The notes under the pieces are model-generated. The model saw nothing but the letters and a program-made list of their open reading frames with translations, did not search any database and was not told the origin of the DNA. The translations under genes were made by a program, and so were the position numbers. Source: a gamma proteobacterium HIMB30 (GTDB lineage: Bacteria > Pseudomonadota > Gammaproteobacteria > Pseudomonadales > Litorivicinaceae). From it: DNA of 64,000 nucleotides. Each line of letters begins with the position of its first letter. Positions within the stretch are counted from its first letter, which is position 1. The stretch covers positions 206,482 to 270,481 of the forward strand of contig AGIG01000034.1 of assembly GCA_000227525.2 (NCBI GenBank). The letters are read 5' to 3'. Shown here in pieces: positions 26,604-36,557 of the stretch.

Positions 26604-27008
26604 TTACCGACTCGGCTTACATCGCGATTCATACCCGAACACAAGTTTCGTTTTGCTGGGATTACCCCATTCTTTGGCCTTTTCTGTAGACGTTGAAAAG
26701 TTAAGCCGACGCTCAATCAACTTTTTTTCGTCAGTGCGTATTTCAGATAGGAATACTACGTCACCCTCGATCGAGCATTGCGAGGTCTTATCGCAAATAG
26801 TGATCCATTCGCTATTGGTTCTGCGCGAAACTGTTTGATTTGATCGATCAAGTCGGTACGTGATGGTCTCGCCTGTCGTATGCGGATATCCACCATAATC
26901 TCTTACCTTAGGGCATTGCATCTCGGAAATAGCAGCACCCTGTGCGTTCACTGATAAATTGGCGAAGACCGCGGTGCTGAAAATAATCAATACGTATCGA
27001 ATCCACAT
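26604..27008 (-). CDS. Small exported protein of unknown function
   Basis: A protein of about 134 residues from the ATG at 27008. The signal peptide is MWIRYVLIIFSTAVFANLS with cleavage likely after NAQG or VNA. The mature part has four cysteines (MQCPKVRD, ITICDKTSQCS, ESRCKPS) that would form two disulfides in the periplasm, and it is rich in polar beta-type segments. I recognise no family. It follows the Trp-rich protein gene by 5 bases and may be cotranscribed with it. Confidence 0.6.
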   Translation of the reverse strand: MWIRYVLIIFSTAVFANLSVNAQGAAISEMQCPKVRDYGGYPHTTGETITYRLDRSNQTVSRRTNSEWITICDKTSQCSIEGDVVFLSEIRTDEKKLIERRLNFSTSTEKAKEWGNPSKTKLVFGYESRCKPSR

Positions 27009-27013
27009 TGTTA

Positions 27014-27229
27014 CTACTTCCATCCCTGTTTCCAATGTTCGCTATTTTTCAAATCACGCCAGTTCACAGCGGTTTGTCGTTGATTGATCACCGCTTCCAA
27101 CAGACACAAGACAACCGATCCGTCGTCATCGTATTTCACCTCAACAACCAAGAAATGTTTTTCTTTATTCTTGGGCGTGGCAGCGGTCCACTTACTATGC
27201 AGTAGTTTTCGAGGATTGATGGGGTTCAT
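27014..27229 (-). CDS. TIGR02450 family Trp-rich small protein
   Basis: A 71-residue cytosolic protein whose start (NPINPRKLLHSKWTAATPKN) and end (VNWRDLKNSEHWKQGWK) match the TIGR02450/DUF2389 Trp-rich family common in marine gammaproteobacteria and cyanobacteria. The function is unknown. It is full length and lies 33 bases downstream of the L-serine dehydratase gene. Confidence 0.88.
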   Translation of the reverse strand: MNPINPRKLLHSKWTAATPKNKEKHFLVVEVKYDDDGSVVLCLLEAVINQRQTAVNWRDLKNSEHWKQGWK

Positions 27230-27262
27230 TGATTCTCTCGATACAGCACACGATCCACCGAG

Positions 27263-28624
27263 TCAGCATTCAACTGCGCTGACGGCCAGGCCGCCTCTCG
27301 AGGTTTCCTTGTACTTGTCTTGCATATCCCTTCCGGTTTCCTTCATCGTGTGAAGCACCTTGTCGAACGACACAAAATGCCGACCATCACCCATCAGAGC
27401 CAAATGAGCAGCGTTGATCGCCTTCACGGCCGCAATTGCGTTTCTCTCGATACAAGGTACCTGAACCAATCCACCGACAGGATCACAGGTCAAACCGAGA
27501 TTATGCTCCAGTCCAATTTCAGCGGCATTTTCCACCTGTTCTGGCGTCCCACCGAGTACTTCGCAGAGTGCCCCTGCAGCCATTGCACAGGCAGAACCAA
27601 CTTCCCCTTGGCATCCGACCTCAGCACCACTAATCGAGGCGTTTCTCTTGCACAGTGATCCAATTGCCGTCGCAACCAGGAAAAAATCACGTACGACACG
27701 CGCATCTTCTTGAGCCTGCTGATCCATAAACCACAACAGTACTGCAGGAATGATCCCAGCAGCACCGTTCGTTGGAGCGGTGACCATTCGTCCTCCCGCT
27801 GCATTTTCCTCGTTGACAGCCAATGCATATAAATTGACCCAATCCATTCCCTCAAAGCCGGTGGATATCAGATTCTTGCGTTGTCCCGAAACCAAACTTT
27901 GATGAAGCGCGGGAGCTCTACGCCTGACTTGCAATCCACCTGGCAGGAGTCCCTGTACAGACATACCCGTATCAACACAGTGACGCATCGCTCGATACAG
28001 CTTCATACACTGCTGTTTTACGGCATCTTGATCGCGGAGTGCTTTTTCGTTCTCAAGCATCACACAAGAAATCGACAGACCTTCACTCAAACAGAGAGCG
28101 AGCAGATCCTTGAATGATTCAAATGGATAGGGTTCTTCTTGGTTCGATGTTTGCGGCGTCTCCATTAATTCTGTGAGAGTTTGTACGAAGCCGCCACCGA
28201 CAGAAAAATACAACTCGGAGTCTACCACCTCACCGTGTGAATCATAGGCTGTGAATCTTAGCGCATTCGGATGTTGGTCAAGGGTCTCATCGGTGAATCG
28301 AATATCTGACTCTCGTTGGAAAGATATTCGATTTTTGGAAGCCAGCAGTAATTGCCCCTGGTCAGCCAACAAAAGCGTGTCATTGATCTCCTCAGCTGTC
28401 ACGGTATTTGCAGAGAATCCAGCCAACCCACAAATCACTGCTTCATCCGTCTTATGGCCTCTGCCTGTCGCGCTCAATGAGCCATAGAGGTCAACAGTCA
28501 CTGACACAACACGCATCGGGTCGATCAGACTCAAAAACTTCTGAGCAGCCAGCATCGGTCCCATGGTATGGGAGCTTGAAGGCCCAATTCCTATCTTGAA
28601 TAAGTCGAACAATCCAACGTACAT
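27263..28624 (-). CDS. sdaA: L-serine ammonia-lyase (L-serine dehydratase), single chain
   Basis: A 453-residue [4Fe-4S] enzyme that converts L-serine to pyruvate and ammonia. The N-terminal [19 protein letters not shown] is the family signature. Cluster cysteines are expected in [19 protein letters not shown] and in [15 protein letters not shown]. The fused beta and alpha domains and the length match E. coli SdaA (454). GAGGT lies upstream of the ATG at 28624. Serine could come from glyoxylate released by purine breakdown in this genome, but that link is speculative. Confidence 0.95.
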   Translation of the reverse strand: MYVGLFDLFKIGIGPSSSHTMGPMLAAQKFLSLIDPMRVVSVTVDLYGSLSATGRGHKTDEAVICGLAGFSANTVTAEEINDTLLLADQGQLLLASKNRISFQRESDIRFTDETLDQHPNALRFTAYDSHGEVVDSELYFSVGGGFVQTLTELMETPQTSNQEEPYPFESFKDLLALCLSEGLSISCVMLENEKALRDQDAVKQQCMKLYRAMRHCVDTGMSVQGLLPGGLQVRRRAPALHQSLVSGQRKNLISTGFEGMDWVNLYALAVNEENAAGGRMVTAPTNGAAGIIPAVLLWFMDQQAQEDARVVRDFFLVATAIGSLCKRNASISGAEVGCQGEVGSACAMAAGALCEVLGGTPEQVENAAEIGLEHNLGLTCDPVGGLVQVPCIERNAIAAVKAINAAHLALMGDGRHFVSFDKVLHTMKETGRDMQDKYKETSRGGLAVSAVEC

Positions 28625-28788
28625 AATCGCACCTCAGAACCACGAGTCATTTGTTCAGAACTTGCAGAACACGCGTTCGCTCAATTGTTCCAAACCCCGA
28701 ATTACAGTGGCAATATTTACCTTAGTCGCCGATTTTATGTTTAATTGAACATGTAATCCTACACTCAGCCTCGAGCGCAACTGGTAAT

Positions 28789-29514
28789 TTGAGTTACCAA
28801 ACTCGGTCATCATCTTATGAGGAGCAAAGTATCATACTGATCGTGACCGTTTTGATCGTACTCTCTGTGTTGTTTAGGCCGAGTCTTTGGGTCTCTTACG
28901 TACTCAGAAAATACAATCGTTATCCAGAAACAAATTTTCCCGGGACTGGTGGAGAGCTCGCTCGCCATCTTTTGGATCGGTTTGATTTACAGGATGTCAA
29001 AGTTGTAGTGGCTGAGGCTGGAGATCACTACAACCCGGTCGACAGATCAGTCGCGTTAACCGAGGATAAGTACAGCGGTAAAACACTCGCCGCCATCGTG
29101 ATTGCCGCTCACGAGTGTGGGCATGCCATTCAGCATGCGCGACGTGAGCCCCTGTTTCTATTGAGACATCGATTGGCTCAGTCAGCTCAGGGCGCACAAG
29201 TCGTCGGTTCTGCGTTACTCGCTGTCAGCCCATTGATTGGAGGCTTAGCCCTGTCACCGCACCTGAGCCCCTTATCACTCACAGGCGCTTTCATGGTCCT
29301 CGGTTACGGAGTTGTTGTGCAGCTGGCTACGTTGCCAGTTGAATTCGACGCGAGCTTCAAAAAGGCACTCCCACTGTTGAGCAAAGGCTATGTTTCAGAG
29401 CACCAGTTGGCTCCCTCAAAAACCATTTTGAGGGCAGCAGCTCTGAATTATGTGGCGGGTACACTGCTTCAGTTACTCAACTTCTGGCGCTGGATCACGG
29501 TTCTACGACGATGA
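28789..29514 (+). CDS. YugP-like neutral zinc metallopeptidase
   Basis: A membrane protein of about 230-241 residues of the Zn_peptidase_2 (YugP) family. The first hydrophobic segment is LIVTVLIVLSVLFRPSLWV; then the family pattern YPETNFPGTGGELARHLLD, the zinc site AAHECGHAIQHA and two further membrane helices near residues 130-180. The late LPVEFDASFKKAL supplies a conserved Glu. The start is uncertain: the TTG at 28789 has no SD, while GAGGAG at 28818-28823 could serve a near-cognate codon shortly after. The next gene overlaps by 4 bases. Confidence 0.85.
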   Translation: MSYQTRSSSYEEQSIILIVTVLIVLSVLFRPSLWVSYVLRKYNRYPETNFPGTGGELARHLLDRFDLQDVKVVVAEAGDHYNPVDRSVALTEDKYSGKTLAAIVIAAHECGHAIQHARREPLFLLRHRLAQSAQGAQVVGSALLAVSPLIGGLALSPHLSPLSLTGAFMVLGYGVVVQLATLPVEFDASFKKALPLLSKGYVSEHQLAPSKTILRAAALNYVAGTLLQLLNFWRWITVLRR

Positions 29515-29858
29515 ATAAAATCCTTAACAGCATCAAACTCTACACAGCAGCCGACATCATCGAGGCACAACTCGTACAGAAGCTTCTCGCCTCAGAGGGG
29601 ATTACGACGTCTTTGAAAAACGAAAATCTCCAATCTGGGGTGGGTGAGCTTCCATTCGTAGAAATGTGGCCAGAACTTTGGTTACTAAACCTTCGCGATC
29701 TGGATCGGGCACGGCAAGTGTTGAATGAGTTCGTCAACCGGAACGTCGCTTCGGACTGGGTTTGCACGATATGCAACGAGCGCAACCCGGGGAGTTTCGA
29801 GATCTGCTGGATGTGTGCTGAGACGTCAACTGATGATGAAGATAACCTGACGGCTTGA
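29511..29858 (+). CDS. DUF2007 domain protein with C-terminal zinc ribbon
   Basis: A 115-residue protein. Residues 8-70 match the DUF2007 signal-transducer-like fold (KLYTAADIIEAQLVQKLLAS), with WPELWLLNLRDLDRA. The C-terminus has a RanBP2-like zinc finger: WVCTICNERNPGSFEICWMC, four cysteines in a CxxC-x10-CxxC array. It is translationally coupled to the YugP-like peptidase. It may be a small regulator or chaperone of that membrane protease; this is inference. Confidence 0.78.
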   Translation: MNKILNSIKLYTAADIIEAQLVQKLLASEGITTSLKNENLQSGVGELPFVEMWPELWLLNLRDLDRARQVLNEFVNRNVASDWVCTICNERNPGSFEICWMCAETSTDDEDNLTA

Positions 29859-29893
29859 CCCTGCACCGTGTTGAAAATTCAGCACAACCATTC

Positions 29894-29935
29894 CTAGCCC
29901 AACTTGGCTAGCAACTCTGAGACTCCGCTTCTCAG
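29894..29935. terminator. Two hairpins between convergent genes
   Basis: CTAGCC/GGCTAG (29894-29911) and CTGAGA/TCTCAG (29917-29935) are two adjacent stem-loops in the gap between the DUF2007 gene and the ABC permease gene, which converge. Neither has a clear T-run. Confidence 0.35.
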
Positions 29936-29951
29936 ATCGAAAACCTAAGAT

Positions 29952-30707
29952 TTAGTCAGTCGAGCGCTCAGCCCAGCCAGCGAAGATTTTTTCCAAAAAC
30001 ACGACCACGTAGTAGAGCGCGATGCCCAGCACCGCCAAAGCAATCAACACTGCAAACATGAGCGGGTAATCCGAGTTCGTCTTTCCGCTATCAAATAGCG
30101 CTCCCAATCCTCGACCATGTGGGGATACGATTTCCATCAGATTCGTCCCGATAAAGGCAAGCGTAACGGCCACCTTAAGCGCACCAAAGAACTCGGGAAG
30201 CGTCTTGGGAAGCGCAATTTTCCAGAAAATCGTCAGCTTGGATGCGCCAAGTGACCGCAATATATCGCGATACTCTGGTTCAAGGGTCGATAGCCCAATC
30301 GATACAGAGACTGCGATTGGGAAAAATGAAATCATAAAAGCGATTAACACTGTGTTCAGGTCATGCTGACCCACAAACATCAGGGCAACAATAGGAACTA
30401 CAGTCGCTTTAGGTATCGCATTAAAACCAACCAGTAACGGATATAACCCCTCACGCATGATCTTCGAGAATCCCATGATCATGCCCAAGAAAACACCGAC
30501 AACAATTGCAATCAAAAGTCCCACAACAGTCCGCCAGAGCGTGTCCCATCCGTAAGACAAGAACAATTCTTTGAACCGCCAAAATGCTGGCCACAGATCG
30601 GACGGTGACGCCATTTTATAGTTTGGCCAGTCATTGACCCAGACCAAGGCCTCCCAAAAAACCAAGAAAATGACAATCGCAAAACCTGGGATCAGATACT
30701 GCCGCAT
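29952..30707 (-). CDS. ABC transporter permease, NMT1/THI5-type importer
   Basis: A 251-residue inner-membrane protein with about six helices of the SsuC/TauC/ThiX type. The EAA loop that contacts the ATPase is seen as YRDILRSLGASKLTIFWKIALP. It ends the three-gene operon substrate-binding protein, ATPase, permease. The family imports sulfonates, nitrate, cyanate, pyrimidine precursors or related small solutes. The position behind the urease genes suggests a nitrogen-rich heterocycle or amide, which is inference only. Confidence 0.9.
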   Translation of the reverse strand: MRQYLIPGFAIVIFLVFWEALVWVNDWPNYKMASPSDLWPAFWRFKELFLSYGWDTLWRTVVGLLIAIVVGVFLGMIMGFSKIMREGLYPLLVGFNAIPKATVVPIVALMFVGQHDLNTVLIAFMISFFPIAVSVSIGLSTLEPEYRDILRSLGASKLTIFWKIALPKTLPEFFGALKVAVTLAFIGTNLMEIVSPHGRGLGALFDSGKTNSDYPLMFAVLIALAVLGIALYYVVVFLEKIFAGWAERSTD

Positions 30708-31511
30708 TTATACCTCCGCACCATTTCTCGCGATACGGATTTGTTCGCGCAGCTCGTTCAGAATACTAATCGATTGGTTGGTGTAGAGCTGGTCAAGAGA
30801 CGGAGGCCCTTCTCTCGTCAAAGCGACCCTGTGCTGCACCGTCGCGGGTCGATCAGACAGCACAACCACCTCGTCGGCTAAGAATATGGATTCTCTGAGA
30901 TCGTGAGTGATCAAGACGCCGGTGAACGGCTCTTCAGCCCTGAGCTTATGCATTGTGAGCCACAGATCCTCTCGAGTGAATGCGTCCAGCGCGCCAAATG
31001 GCTCATCCAAGATCAATACATCGGGGTTATGAATCAGAGCCCTGCATAGGGATGCACGCTGACGCATTCCGCCAGATAACTCCGACGGTCGTTTGTCCTC
31101 AAACCCTGAAAGGCCAACGAGATGCAGTAGATGCCTAGCCCGATCCTCCGCACCCTGCTTACTCAGATTTGTTGGGACAATCTCAAGAGGAAGAAGCACA
31201 TTCTTCAGGATACTGCGCCACTCGAGTAATACCGGGTTCTGAAACGCCATACCCACCGTCGATCGCGGCGATACCACCTGCTCTCCGTGCAGCCAGACTG
31301 TGCCCTCATCCGGCCGCATGAGTCCAGCAATGAGTCTAGTCAAAGTCGACTTACCGCAACCGGAAGGGCCAACGACTGCTGTGAACCCATGCTGGGGCAC
31401 TCCAAGGGTTAAGTTTTCAAGGACGGGCAGCGCTTGGCCATCTTTCCGGTACGCGTGCGTCACGTTCTCGATGGCGATGAGATTCTCTTGAGAGCTAGAC
31501 AATTCAAGCAT
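30708..31511 (-). CDS. ABC transporter ATP-binding protein, NMT1/THI5-type importer
   Basis: A 267-residue ATPase. Walker A is GPSGCGKST, the Q-loop is in VGMAFQNPVLLEWRSI, the signature LSGGMRQR is intact, Walker B is VLILDEPFGALD and the switch His is in VLITHDLRE. It starts next to the upstream gene and abuts the permease start with no gap. It energises uptake of the substrate bound by the NMT1-like protein at 31572. Confidence 0.94.
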   Translation of the reverse strand: MLELSSSQENLIAIENVTHAYRKDGQALPVLENLTLGVPQHGFTAVVGPSGCGKSTLTRLIAGLMRPDEGTVWLHGEQVVSPRSTVGMAFQNPVLLEWRSILKNVLLPLEIVPTNLSKQGAEDRARHLLHLVGLSGFEDKRPSELSGGMRQRASLCRALIHNPDVLILDEPFGALDAFTREDLWLTMHKLRAEEPFTGVLITHDLRESIFLADEVVVLSDRPATVQHRVALTREGPPSLDQLYTNQSISILNELREQIRIARNGAEV

Positions 31512-31571
31512 CCTTACTTTGAGTCACGCCCGCTGACCTAATAACAGCAAGCGGGCGCATTGATTAGGCGT

Positions 31572-32579
31572 CTAATTTAACTTAAAACCGCCAGAGGGCA
31601 AGAATGCATCTGTGAAATACAGGTCTGCTTTTGGCGTGGTCTTGTACTCGTAGGTATCACGCAGTTGCTCAATCGCTCCAGCAAACCGAGACTTGTCGAT
31701 GTTACCCATCCCGTTTTGTTTAACGTAATCTGTCAGCACATTGGCGTCGATCGCTAGACCAAGGCGGCGCTCCTCGAGGCCTGCGTCGGCAGCCGGGTTT
31801 CTCTTAACCAGCGCTGCGACTGCAGCACCAGGGTTAGCGATCGCATCCTTCCAACCTGCGCCTACCGCCTTTAAGAAGGCCTTTACCGTATCAATATTCG
31901 CGTTCGCGTATTCTGTATTGACGATGATTGCGTTTCCGTAGAGCTTAAGGCCATGATCAGCCATCAGAATTGTCGAGATATCATCCTCTGGAGTACCGAG
32001 GCGGACGAGATTTAAGTACGAAGAAAATGAGAACCCAGTCACCGAGTCGACTTTCCCTTCTGCGAGCATCGGCTCACGAGTTGGGAATCCAACAGGCTCT
32101 ACCGTAATCTTGCTCATATCAAGATTATTCGCCTTCGCAAAGGATGGGAACTGCGCCCATGCTCCATCAGGTGGCGGCGCACCCAGAGTCGAACCCTCAA
32201 GGTCTTTCGGCTCCGAAATCCCGAGCGACTTACGTCCCACGATAGCAAAAGGCGGCTTATCGTAAACCATCATAACCGCCGTAACCGGTGCGCCAGGGTT
32301 CTGATCGAGAAACTTAATCAACGAATTAATATCGGCAAAGCCAACTGGAAATGCACCTGTTGCAACCTTCGGGATCGCATCGAGTGATCCCTTGCCCGGC
32401 GAGATCTCAACGTCGAGTCCGGCCTTCGAGAAATGGCCATTATCAATCGCCAAAAAATAGGGCGCCGATGGACCCTCAAACTTCCAATCTAAAGCAAACT
32501 GAATCTTTGTTGCAGCCATCGCTGAGAGGCAAAAAATAGATGCAAACGAAGCCGCCAATAATTTCCGTATCATTTTCAT
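31572..32579 (-). CDS. NMT1/THI5-like periplasmic substrate-binding protein
   Basis: A 335-residue periplasmic protein with a Sec signal peptide (LLAASFASIFCLSAMAA). The mature N-terminus KIQFALDWKFEGPSAPYFLAI matches the NMT1/SsuA-like fold, which binds sulfonates, thiamine precursors, nitrate or similar. No residue identifies the ligand. GGAG lies 6 bases upstream of the ATG. It is the first gene of the importer operon and may be part of a larger transcript with the urease genes 200 bases upstream. Confidence 0.9.
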   Translation of the reverse strand: MKMIRKLLAASFASIFCLSAMAATKIQFALDWKFEGPSAPYFLAIDNGHFSKAGLDVEISPGKGSLDAIPKVATGAFPVGFADINSLIKFLDQNPGAPVTAVMMVYDKPPFAIVGRKSLGISEPKDLEGSTLGAPPPDGAWAQFPSFAKANNLDMSKITVEPVGFPTREPMLAEGKVDSVTGFSFSSYLNLVRLGTPEDDISTILMADHGLKLYGNAIIVNTEYANANIDTVKAFLKAVGAGWKDAIANPGAAVAALVKRNPAADAGLEERRLGLAIDANVLTDYVKQNGMGNIDKSRFAGAIEQLRDTYEYKTTPKADLYFTDAFLPSGGFKLN

Positions 32580-32598
32580 GATTTACTCCTACTTATTT

Positions 32599-32612
32599 TG
32601 ACCAACCGGTCA
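32599..32612. promoter_or_regulatory. Inverted repeat, possible operator of the NMT1-type importer
   Basis: TGACC-AACC-GGTCA is a perfect 5-bp inverted repeat 19 bases upstream of the substrate-binding-protein ATG. It resembles TetR-family operators in form. A single copy and short arms make it tentative. Confidence 0.3.
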
Positions 32613-32778
32613 CTTGGATAGCCCTCGGTACACGAAGCACCTCTAGTCTTAAACGGACTACCTTCCCAAATCTACTGTCCCGACTGTACCGATCTATTCC
32701 GATTCAATCCATAGCCTCTAGATCAGTCAAAACACTGCACTATTTTATTAATCGATTAACCGCGTTTCTTTGGAGCCT

Positions 32779-33426
32779 TCAGCCGCTGCTTACGTCGACA
32801 GCACCCACACTACCAAGATCTTTCGCTCTCAACATCCCGCGATCGACAATAAAATCAACGATCTCACGGAGTCCCTGCCCTGTCTTCATGTTGGTGAATA
32901 CAAAAGGCTTCTCGCCACGCATTCTTGTCGTGTCACGATCCATGACTTCAAGTGACGCGCCTACCAACGACGCGACATCAATCTTGTTGATGACTAATAA
33001 ATCGCTCTTCGTGATACCCGGTCCGCCTTTCCTAGGAATCTTGTCACCTGCACTGACATCGATCACATAGATAGTGAGGTCTGACAGTTCGGGAGAGAAT
33101 GTGGCGCTCAGATTATCACCACCCGATTCTACGAGAACCAAATCAAGCTCCTGATGACGACTCTGCAGGTCATCAATCGCCGCCAGGTTCATCGACGCAT
33201 CTTCGCGAATTGCAGTGTGAGGACATCCGCCCGTTTCAACACCCAAAATACGTGTCTGATCTAACGCATCGTGTTGTGACAAAAATTGGGCATCTTCATG
33301 TGTATAGATATCGTTCGTTACAACCGCCATGTCGTAATAATCACGCATCGCACGGCACAAATTGAGAGTCAGCGCAGTCTTACCTGATCCCACGGGCCCA
33401 CCGATTCCCACTCGCAATGCTTGCAT
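32779..33426 (-). CDS. ureG: Urease accessory GTPase UreG
   Basis: A 215-residue SIMIBI GTPase. The P-loop is [11 protein letters not shown] near residue 10; [16 protein letters not shown] contains the CPH metal-binding motif, and [12 protein letters not shown] the guanine-specificity NKxD. UreG hydrolyses GTP to drive nickel delivery into urease with UreF and UreD/H. It is the last urease gene. Confidence 0.96.
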   Translation of the reverse strand: MQALRVGIGGPVGSGKTALTLNLCRAMRDYYDMAVVTNDIYTHEDAQFLSQHDALDQTRILGVETGGCPHTAIREDASMNLAAIDDLQSRHQELDLVLVESGGDNLSATFSPELSDLTIYVIDVSAGDKIPRKGGPGITKSDLLVINKIDVASLVGASLEVMDRDTTRMRGEKPFVFTNMKTGQGLREIVDFIVDRGMLRAKDLGSVGAVDVSSG

Positions 33427-33435
33427 ACATACCTC

Positions 33436-34089
33436 CTAAGAACGAAAAAGCCTGGAATATTGAGCCTCATGCTGAGCGCTCAAAATTGAAAGAAGTGGAA
33501 CAGTGCTTGAGGAATCTATCGATAAAGATTCCAGAGCCTGGTCGACGCATTCAGATATCTGTGGTTTCAACTCAGCCAAAATATTTTGCAATGAGTTTTG
33601 GCCCAACGGAATCGCTTTAGCGGCGACGATCATTTGATTTTCAAGCCATGACCAGAGAATGCCAGAGATCAACCAGTCTTCCGGAAGCTCATACCTCGCA
33701 GCGACCCATCCGTACAAACAGATCAGTGAATATTCATTTGCATCTGGTACGTCGATCCCTTGATCAACTGCCCACTTCTTGAATGCTGCTCCGAGGAGCA
33801 AGTCCTCCTGGAGCAACTCATGTGTTTCGCGAGACGCGAGCATCTCAGCGTTAATCTCACGGAAAGTCGTGTCTGAAGTCGCTCGGTATGCCCGACTGGC
33901 ATAGTGGCAATCGAGCGTTGTCAGCGAGAACTTCATCACACTCTCGCACCAACGAGAAAGCGTTTCCGAGTCACACACAAGACCCTTATCGATCGCAGCT
34001 TCGAGCCCTTGGCTAAAAGCAAATGCACCGATGGGTAGGCTCGGAGAGAACAGATGTAACGCGTGGACGAATGACCTCGACCTAGTCAT
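33436..34089 (-). CDS. ureF: Urease accessory protein UreF
   Basis: A helical protein of about 217 residues. LHLFSPSLPIGAFAFSQGLE is the UreF signature. It acts as the GTPase-regulating partner of UreG in the UreDFG activation complex. I use the ATG at 34089; an upstream GTG at 34101 is in frame. It overlaps the ureE end by 8 bases and precedes ureG by 9 bases. Confidence 0.93.
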   Translation of the reverse strand: MTRSRSFVHALHLFSPSLPIGAFAFSQGLEAAIDKGLVCDSETLSRWCESVMKFSLTTLDCHYASRAYRATSDTTFREINAEMLASRETHELLQEDLLLGAAFKKWAVDQGIDVPDANEYSLICLYGWVAARYELPEDWLISGILWSWLENQMIVAAKAIPLGQNSLQNILAELKPQISECVDQALESLSIDSSSTVPLLSILSAQHEAQYSRLFRS

Positions 34090-34531
34090 GATGGTGACCA
34101 CCTAAAGAGTGTTGACCGTAAGCACCCTTCTCCGGATTAAAAGACCCTTCAAAGTCCTTCACCTCAAGTCCCCAGTGACGACACAGATCTGCCAAGACAT
34201 GGTCTGGCTGGAATCGAACAGAGCCTGGCTGAATCTCAACCGGAGTATGGCGATTCCCGAGGTGATAACAAATTTTAGCGAATAATATTGGGTCATTGGT
34301 CGAGGCCTTGGTCAACTTTTCAATGGCTGCTTTGACAAGGACCACTCGGCCGTCGGTTGCTTTCAAATAATCACCTTCCGAGAGAATCTGACCTCGATCC
34401 AGGAAAAGACCAGCCTCCTCGTCGGTCTCTGTTAACGTTTTAAAACGGCCACGCTTCCGGGAGTCGTAGTCAAGCAAGATGACCGCGTCATATTCCGCTG
34501 CTGCCTCGATTTTTTCGGTAAGCTCCAACAC
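34082..34531 (-). CDS. ureE: Urease nickel metallochaperone UreE
   Basis: A 149-residue protein. The N-terminal domain has DSRKRGRFKTLTETDEEAG, and the C-terminal domain has CYHLGNRHTPVEI with the interface His that binds nickel. The tail GQHSLGGHHHD is short and moderately His-rich, less so than in Klebsiella UreE. It supplies nickel to UreG. Confidence 0.93.
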   Translation of the reverse strand: MLELTEKIEAAAEYDAVILLDYDSRKRGRFKTLTETDEEAGLFLDRGQILSEGDYLKATDGRVVLVKAAIEKLTKASTNDPILFAKICYHLGNRHTPVEIQPGSVRFQPDHVLADLCRHWGLEVKDFEGSFNPEKGAYGQHSLGGHHHD

Positions 34532-34542
34532 ATTTACGTCCT

Positions 34543-36243
34543 CTAAAACAAATAATATCGTTGAGCCAACGGAAGTAAGCTCGCGGGTTCACAGACTAGA
34601 AGTTCACCATCAGCTCGAACCTCATAAGTTTCTGGGTCAACTTCAATTGTCGGCTGGAAGTCATTCAACACCATGTCAGCCTTGTTGACTGAACGGATAT
34701 TTCGAACAGGCAGAAGCTGCCGATTCGTTTCTGTCATCCAGTTGTTATTTTTCTGTAAGGACAGTTCAGACACGAAGGTCGCGGACAGCCGGTCTGGACA
34801 TGATCCCATCGCTCCAAACATTGTCCGGTAGTGCACGGGCTGGGGCGTTGGGATGGATGCATTTGGGTCGCCCATCGGGGCCGCCACAATAAACCCGCTT
34901 TTCAGGATGAGTGCTGGCTTCGTACCAAAAAATGCAGGCTTCCAAAGAACCAAGTCGGCCATCTTTCCGACTTCAATGGACCCCACTTCGTGAGCGATGC
35001 CATGCGCGATCGCCGGATTAATCGTGTATTTTGCGATGTACCGTCGCGCTCTAAAGTTGTCGTGCCAGTCCGGATCAGATTCCAACGACCCGAACTGATC
35101 CTTCATCTTGTGAGCGGTTTGCCACGTGCGAGTAATCACCTCACCAACACGTCCCATCGCCTGTGAGTCTGACGCAATCATACTGAACGCGCCTTTATCA
35201 TGAAGGATATCCTCCGCCGCGATGGTCTCTTTTCGGATTCGACTGTCCGCGAATGCGACATCTTCAGGGATATTTGGCGACAGGTGGTGACAGACCATTA
35301 ACATATCGAGGTGCTCATCGACCGTGTTGATGGTGTAGGGCCGCGTGGGGTTTGTAGAGGATGGGAGGATATTTGGTAACCCAGCGGCCTTGATGATGTC
35401 AGGTGCGTGACCACCGCCCGCGCCCTCGGTGTGGTAGGTATGGATCGTTCTCCCCGCGATCGCGCTCAGGGTTTCCTCAACGAAACCAGACTCATTCAAG
35501 GTGTCGGTATGAATCGCGACCTGTGTATCCGTCTCATCGGCAACGGTCAGGCACGTATCAATCGCCTGGGGTGTCGTGCCCCAGTCTTCATGAAGCTTAA
35601 GTCCACAGGCGCCGGCTTCGATCTGCTCAATCAGCGCTTGTCGGTTACTCGAGTTTCCCTTACCAAGAAAACCGAAATTCATCGGTTGACCCTCGACCGC
35701 ACGCATCATCATTTCCATATTGAAGGGTCCTGGTGTGCAGGTCGTAGCATTGGTACCCGTCGCCGGACCCGTACCTCCCCCCATCATGGTCGTTATTCCG
35801 GACGCGAGTGCCTCATCAATCTGTTGGGGACAGATAAAATGAATATGAGAGTCGATACCACCGGCCGTTAAGATCTTCCCCTCACCAGCGATGATCTCAG
35901 TCCCGGGACCAATAACCACCGTAACTGACGGCTGGATATCAGGATTCCCCGCCTTCCCAATAGCGGCGATCCTTCCTGCTTTCACGCCGACATCAGCCTT
36001 GACGATGCCCCAGTAGTCGACAATCAGTGCATTGGTAATCACAAGATCCATGCACTCCTGACTTGACCGCTGGGACTGACCCATCCCGTCTCGGATGACC
36101 TTCCCTCCCCCAAACGTAACCTCGTCGCCGGGGACGGCTGAATCAGTCTCCGGAGTAACCCAAAGATTTGTATCACCAAGGCGAACCGTATCTCCGACCG
36201 TGGGCCCATAGAGATCAGCGTAGGCTTTTCTTGAGATTTTCAT
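34543..36243 (-). CDS. ureC: Urease alpha subunit
   Basis: A 566-residue catalytic subunit. Nickel ligands and active-site residues are visible: HIHFICPQQ, the carbamylated lysine in [34 protein letters not shown], the flap with [17 protein letters not shown] and the ligand Asp in [14 protein letters not shown]. It hydrolyses urea to ammonia and carbamate. Its start overlaps the ureB stop by 4 bases. It is the terminal step of the purine route encoded downstream in the window. Confidence 0.98.
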   Translation of the reverse strand: MKISRKAYADLYGPTVGDTVRLGDTNLWVTPETDSAVPGDEVTFGGGKVIRDGMGQSQRSSQECMDLVITNALIVDYWGIVKADVGVKAGRIAAIGKAGNPDIQPSVTVVIGPGTEIIAGEGKILTAGGIDSHIHFICPQQIDEALASGITTMMGGGTGPATGTNATTCTPGPFNMEMMMRAVEGQPMNFGFLGKGNSSNRQALIEQIEAGACGLKLHEDWGTTPQAIDTCLTVADETDTQVAIHTDTLNESGFVEETLSAIAGRTIHTYHTEGAGGGHAPDIIKAAGLPNILPSSTNPTRPYTINTVDEHLDMLMVCHHLSPNIPEDVAFADSRIRKETIAAEDILHDKGAFSMIASDSQAMGRVGEVITRTWQTAHKMKDQFGSLESDPDWHDNFRARRYIAKYTINPAIAHGIAHEVGSIEVGKMADLVLWKPAFFGTKPALILKSGFIVAAPMGDPNASIPTPQPVHYRTMFGAMGSCPDRLSATFVSELSLQKNNNWMTETNRQLLPVRNIRSVNKADMVLNDFQPTIEVDPETYEVRADGELLVCEPASLLPLAQRYYLF

Positions 36244-36557
36244 ACCGACTCCTCTAGACGACCCATCACTAACCCCCTGAACCCGAATACGTTCCGATCA
36301 CCGGCCAGCGCCACCAACTCAACCGTCCTCTCCTGACCAGGCTCGAACCGCACGGCGGTGCCGGCAGCGATATTTAGCCGGAACCCAAGCGCTTGCGGGC
36401 GATCGAACGATAAACAGGGATTCACCTCGTAAAAATGATAGTGGGAGCCGACCTGGATTGGCCGGTCACCAGTATTCGCGACGACCAATGTCGCGGTCTC
36501 ACGGCCCTCATTCAGATTCACCTCACCAGACTGAATCCGCATTTCTCCTGGAATCAT
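36240..36557 (-). CDS. ureB: Urease beta subunit
   Basis: A 105-residue subunit. [20 protein letters not shown] is the UreB start, and [28 protein letters not shown] are conserved. It is separate from ureA, as in most proteobacteria. It overlaps both neighbours by 4 bases, which indicates coupled translation of the structural genes. Confidence 0.96.
   Translation of the reverse strand: MIPGEMRIQSGEVNLNEGRETATLVVANTGDRPIQVGSHYHFYEVNPCLSFDRPQALGFRLNIAAGTAVRFEPGQERTVELVALAGDRNVFGFRGLVMGRLEESV

Noticed and set aside
35407..35871. Plus-strand 154-codon open frame opposite ureC
   Set aside because: Shadow of ureC codon bias, Arg-rich composition and no start signal.
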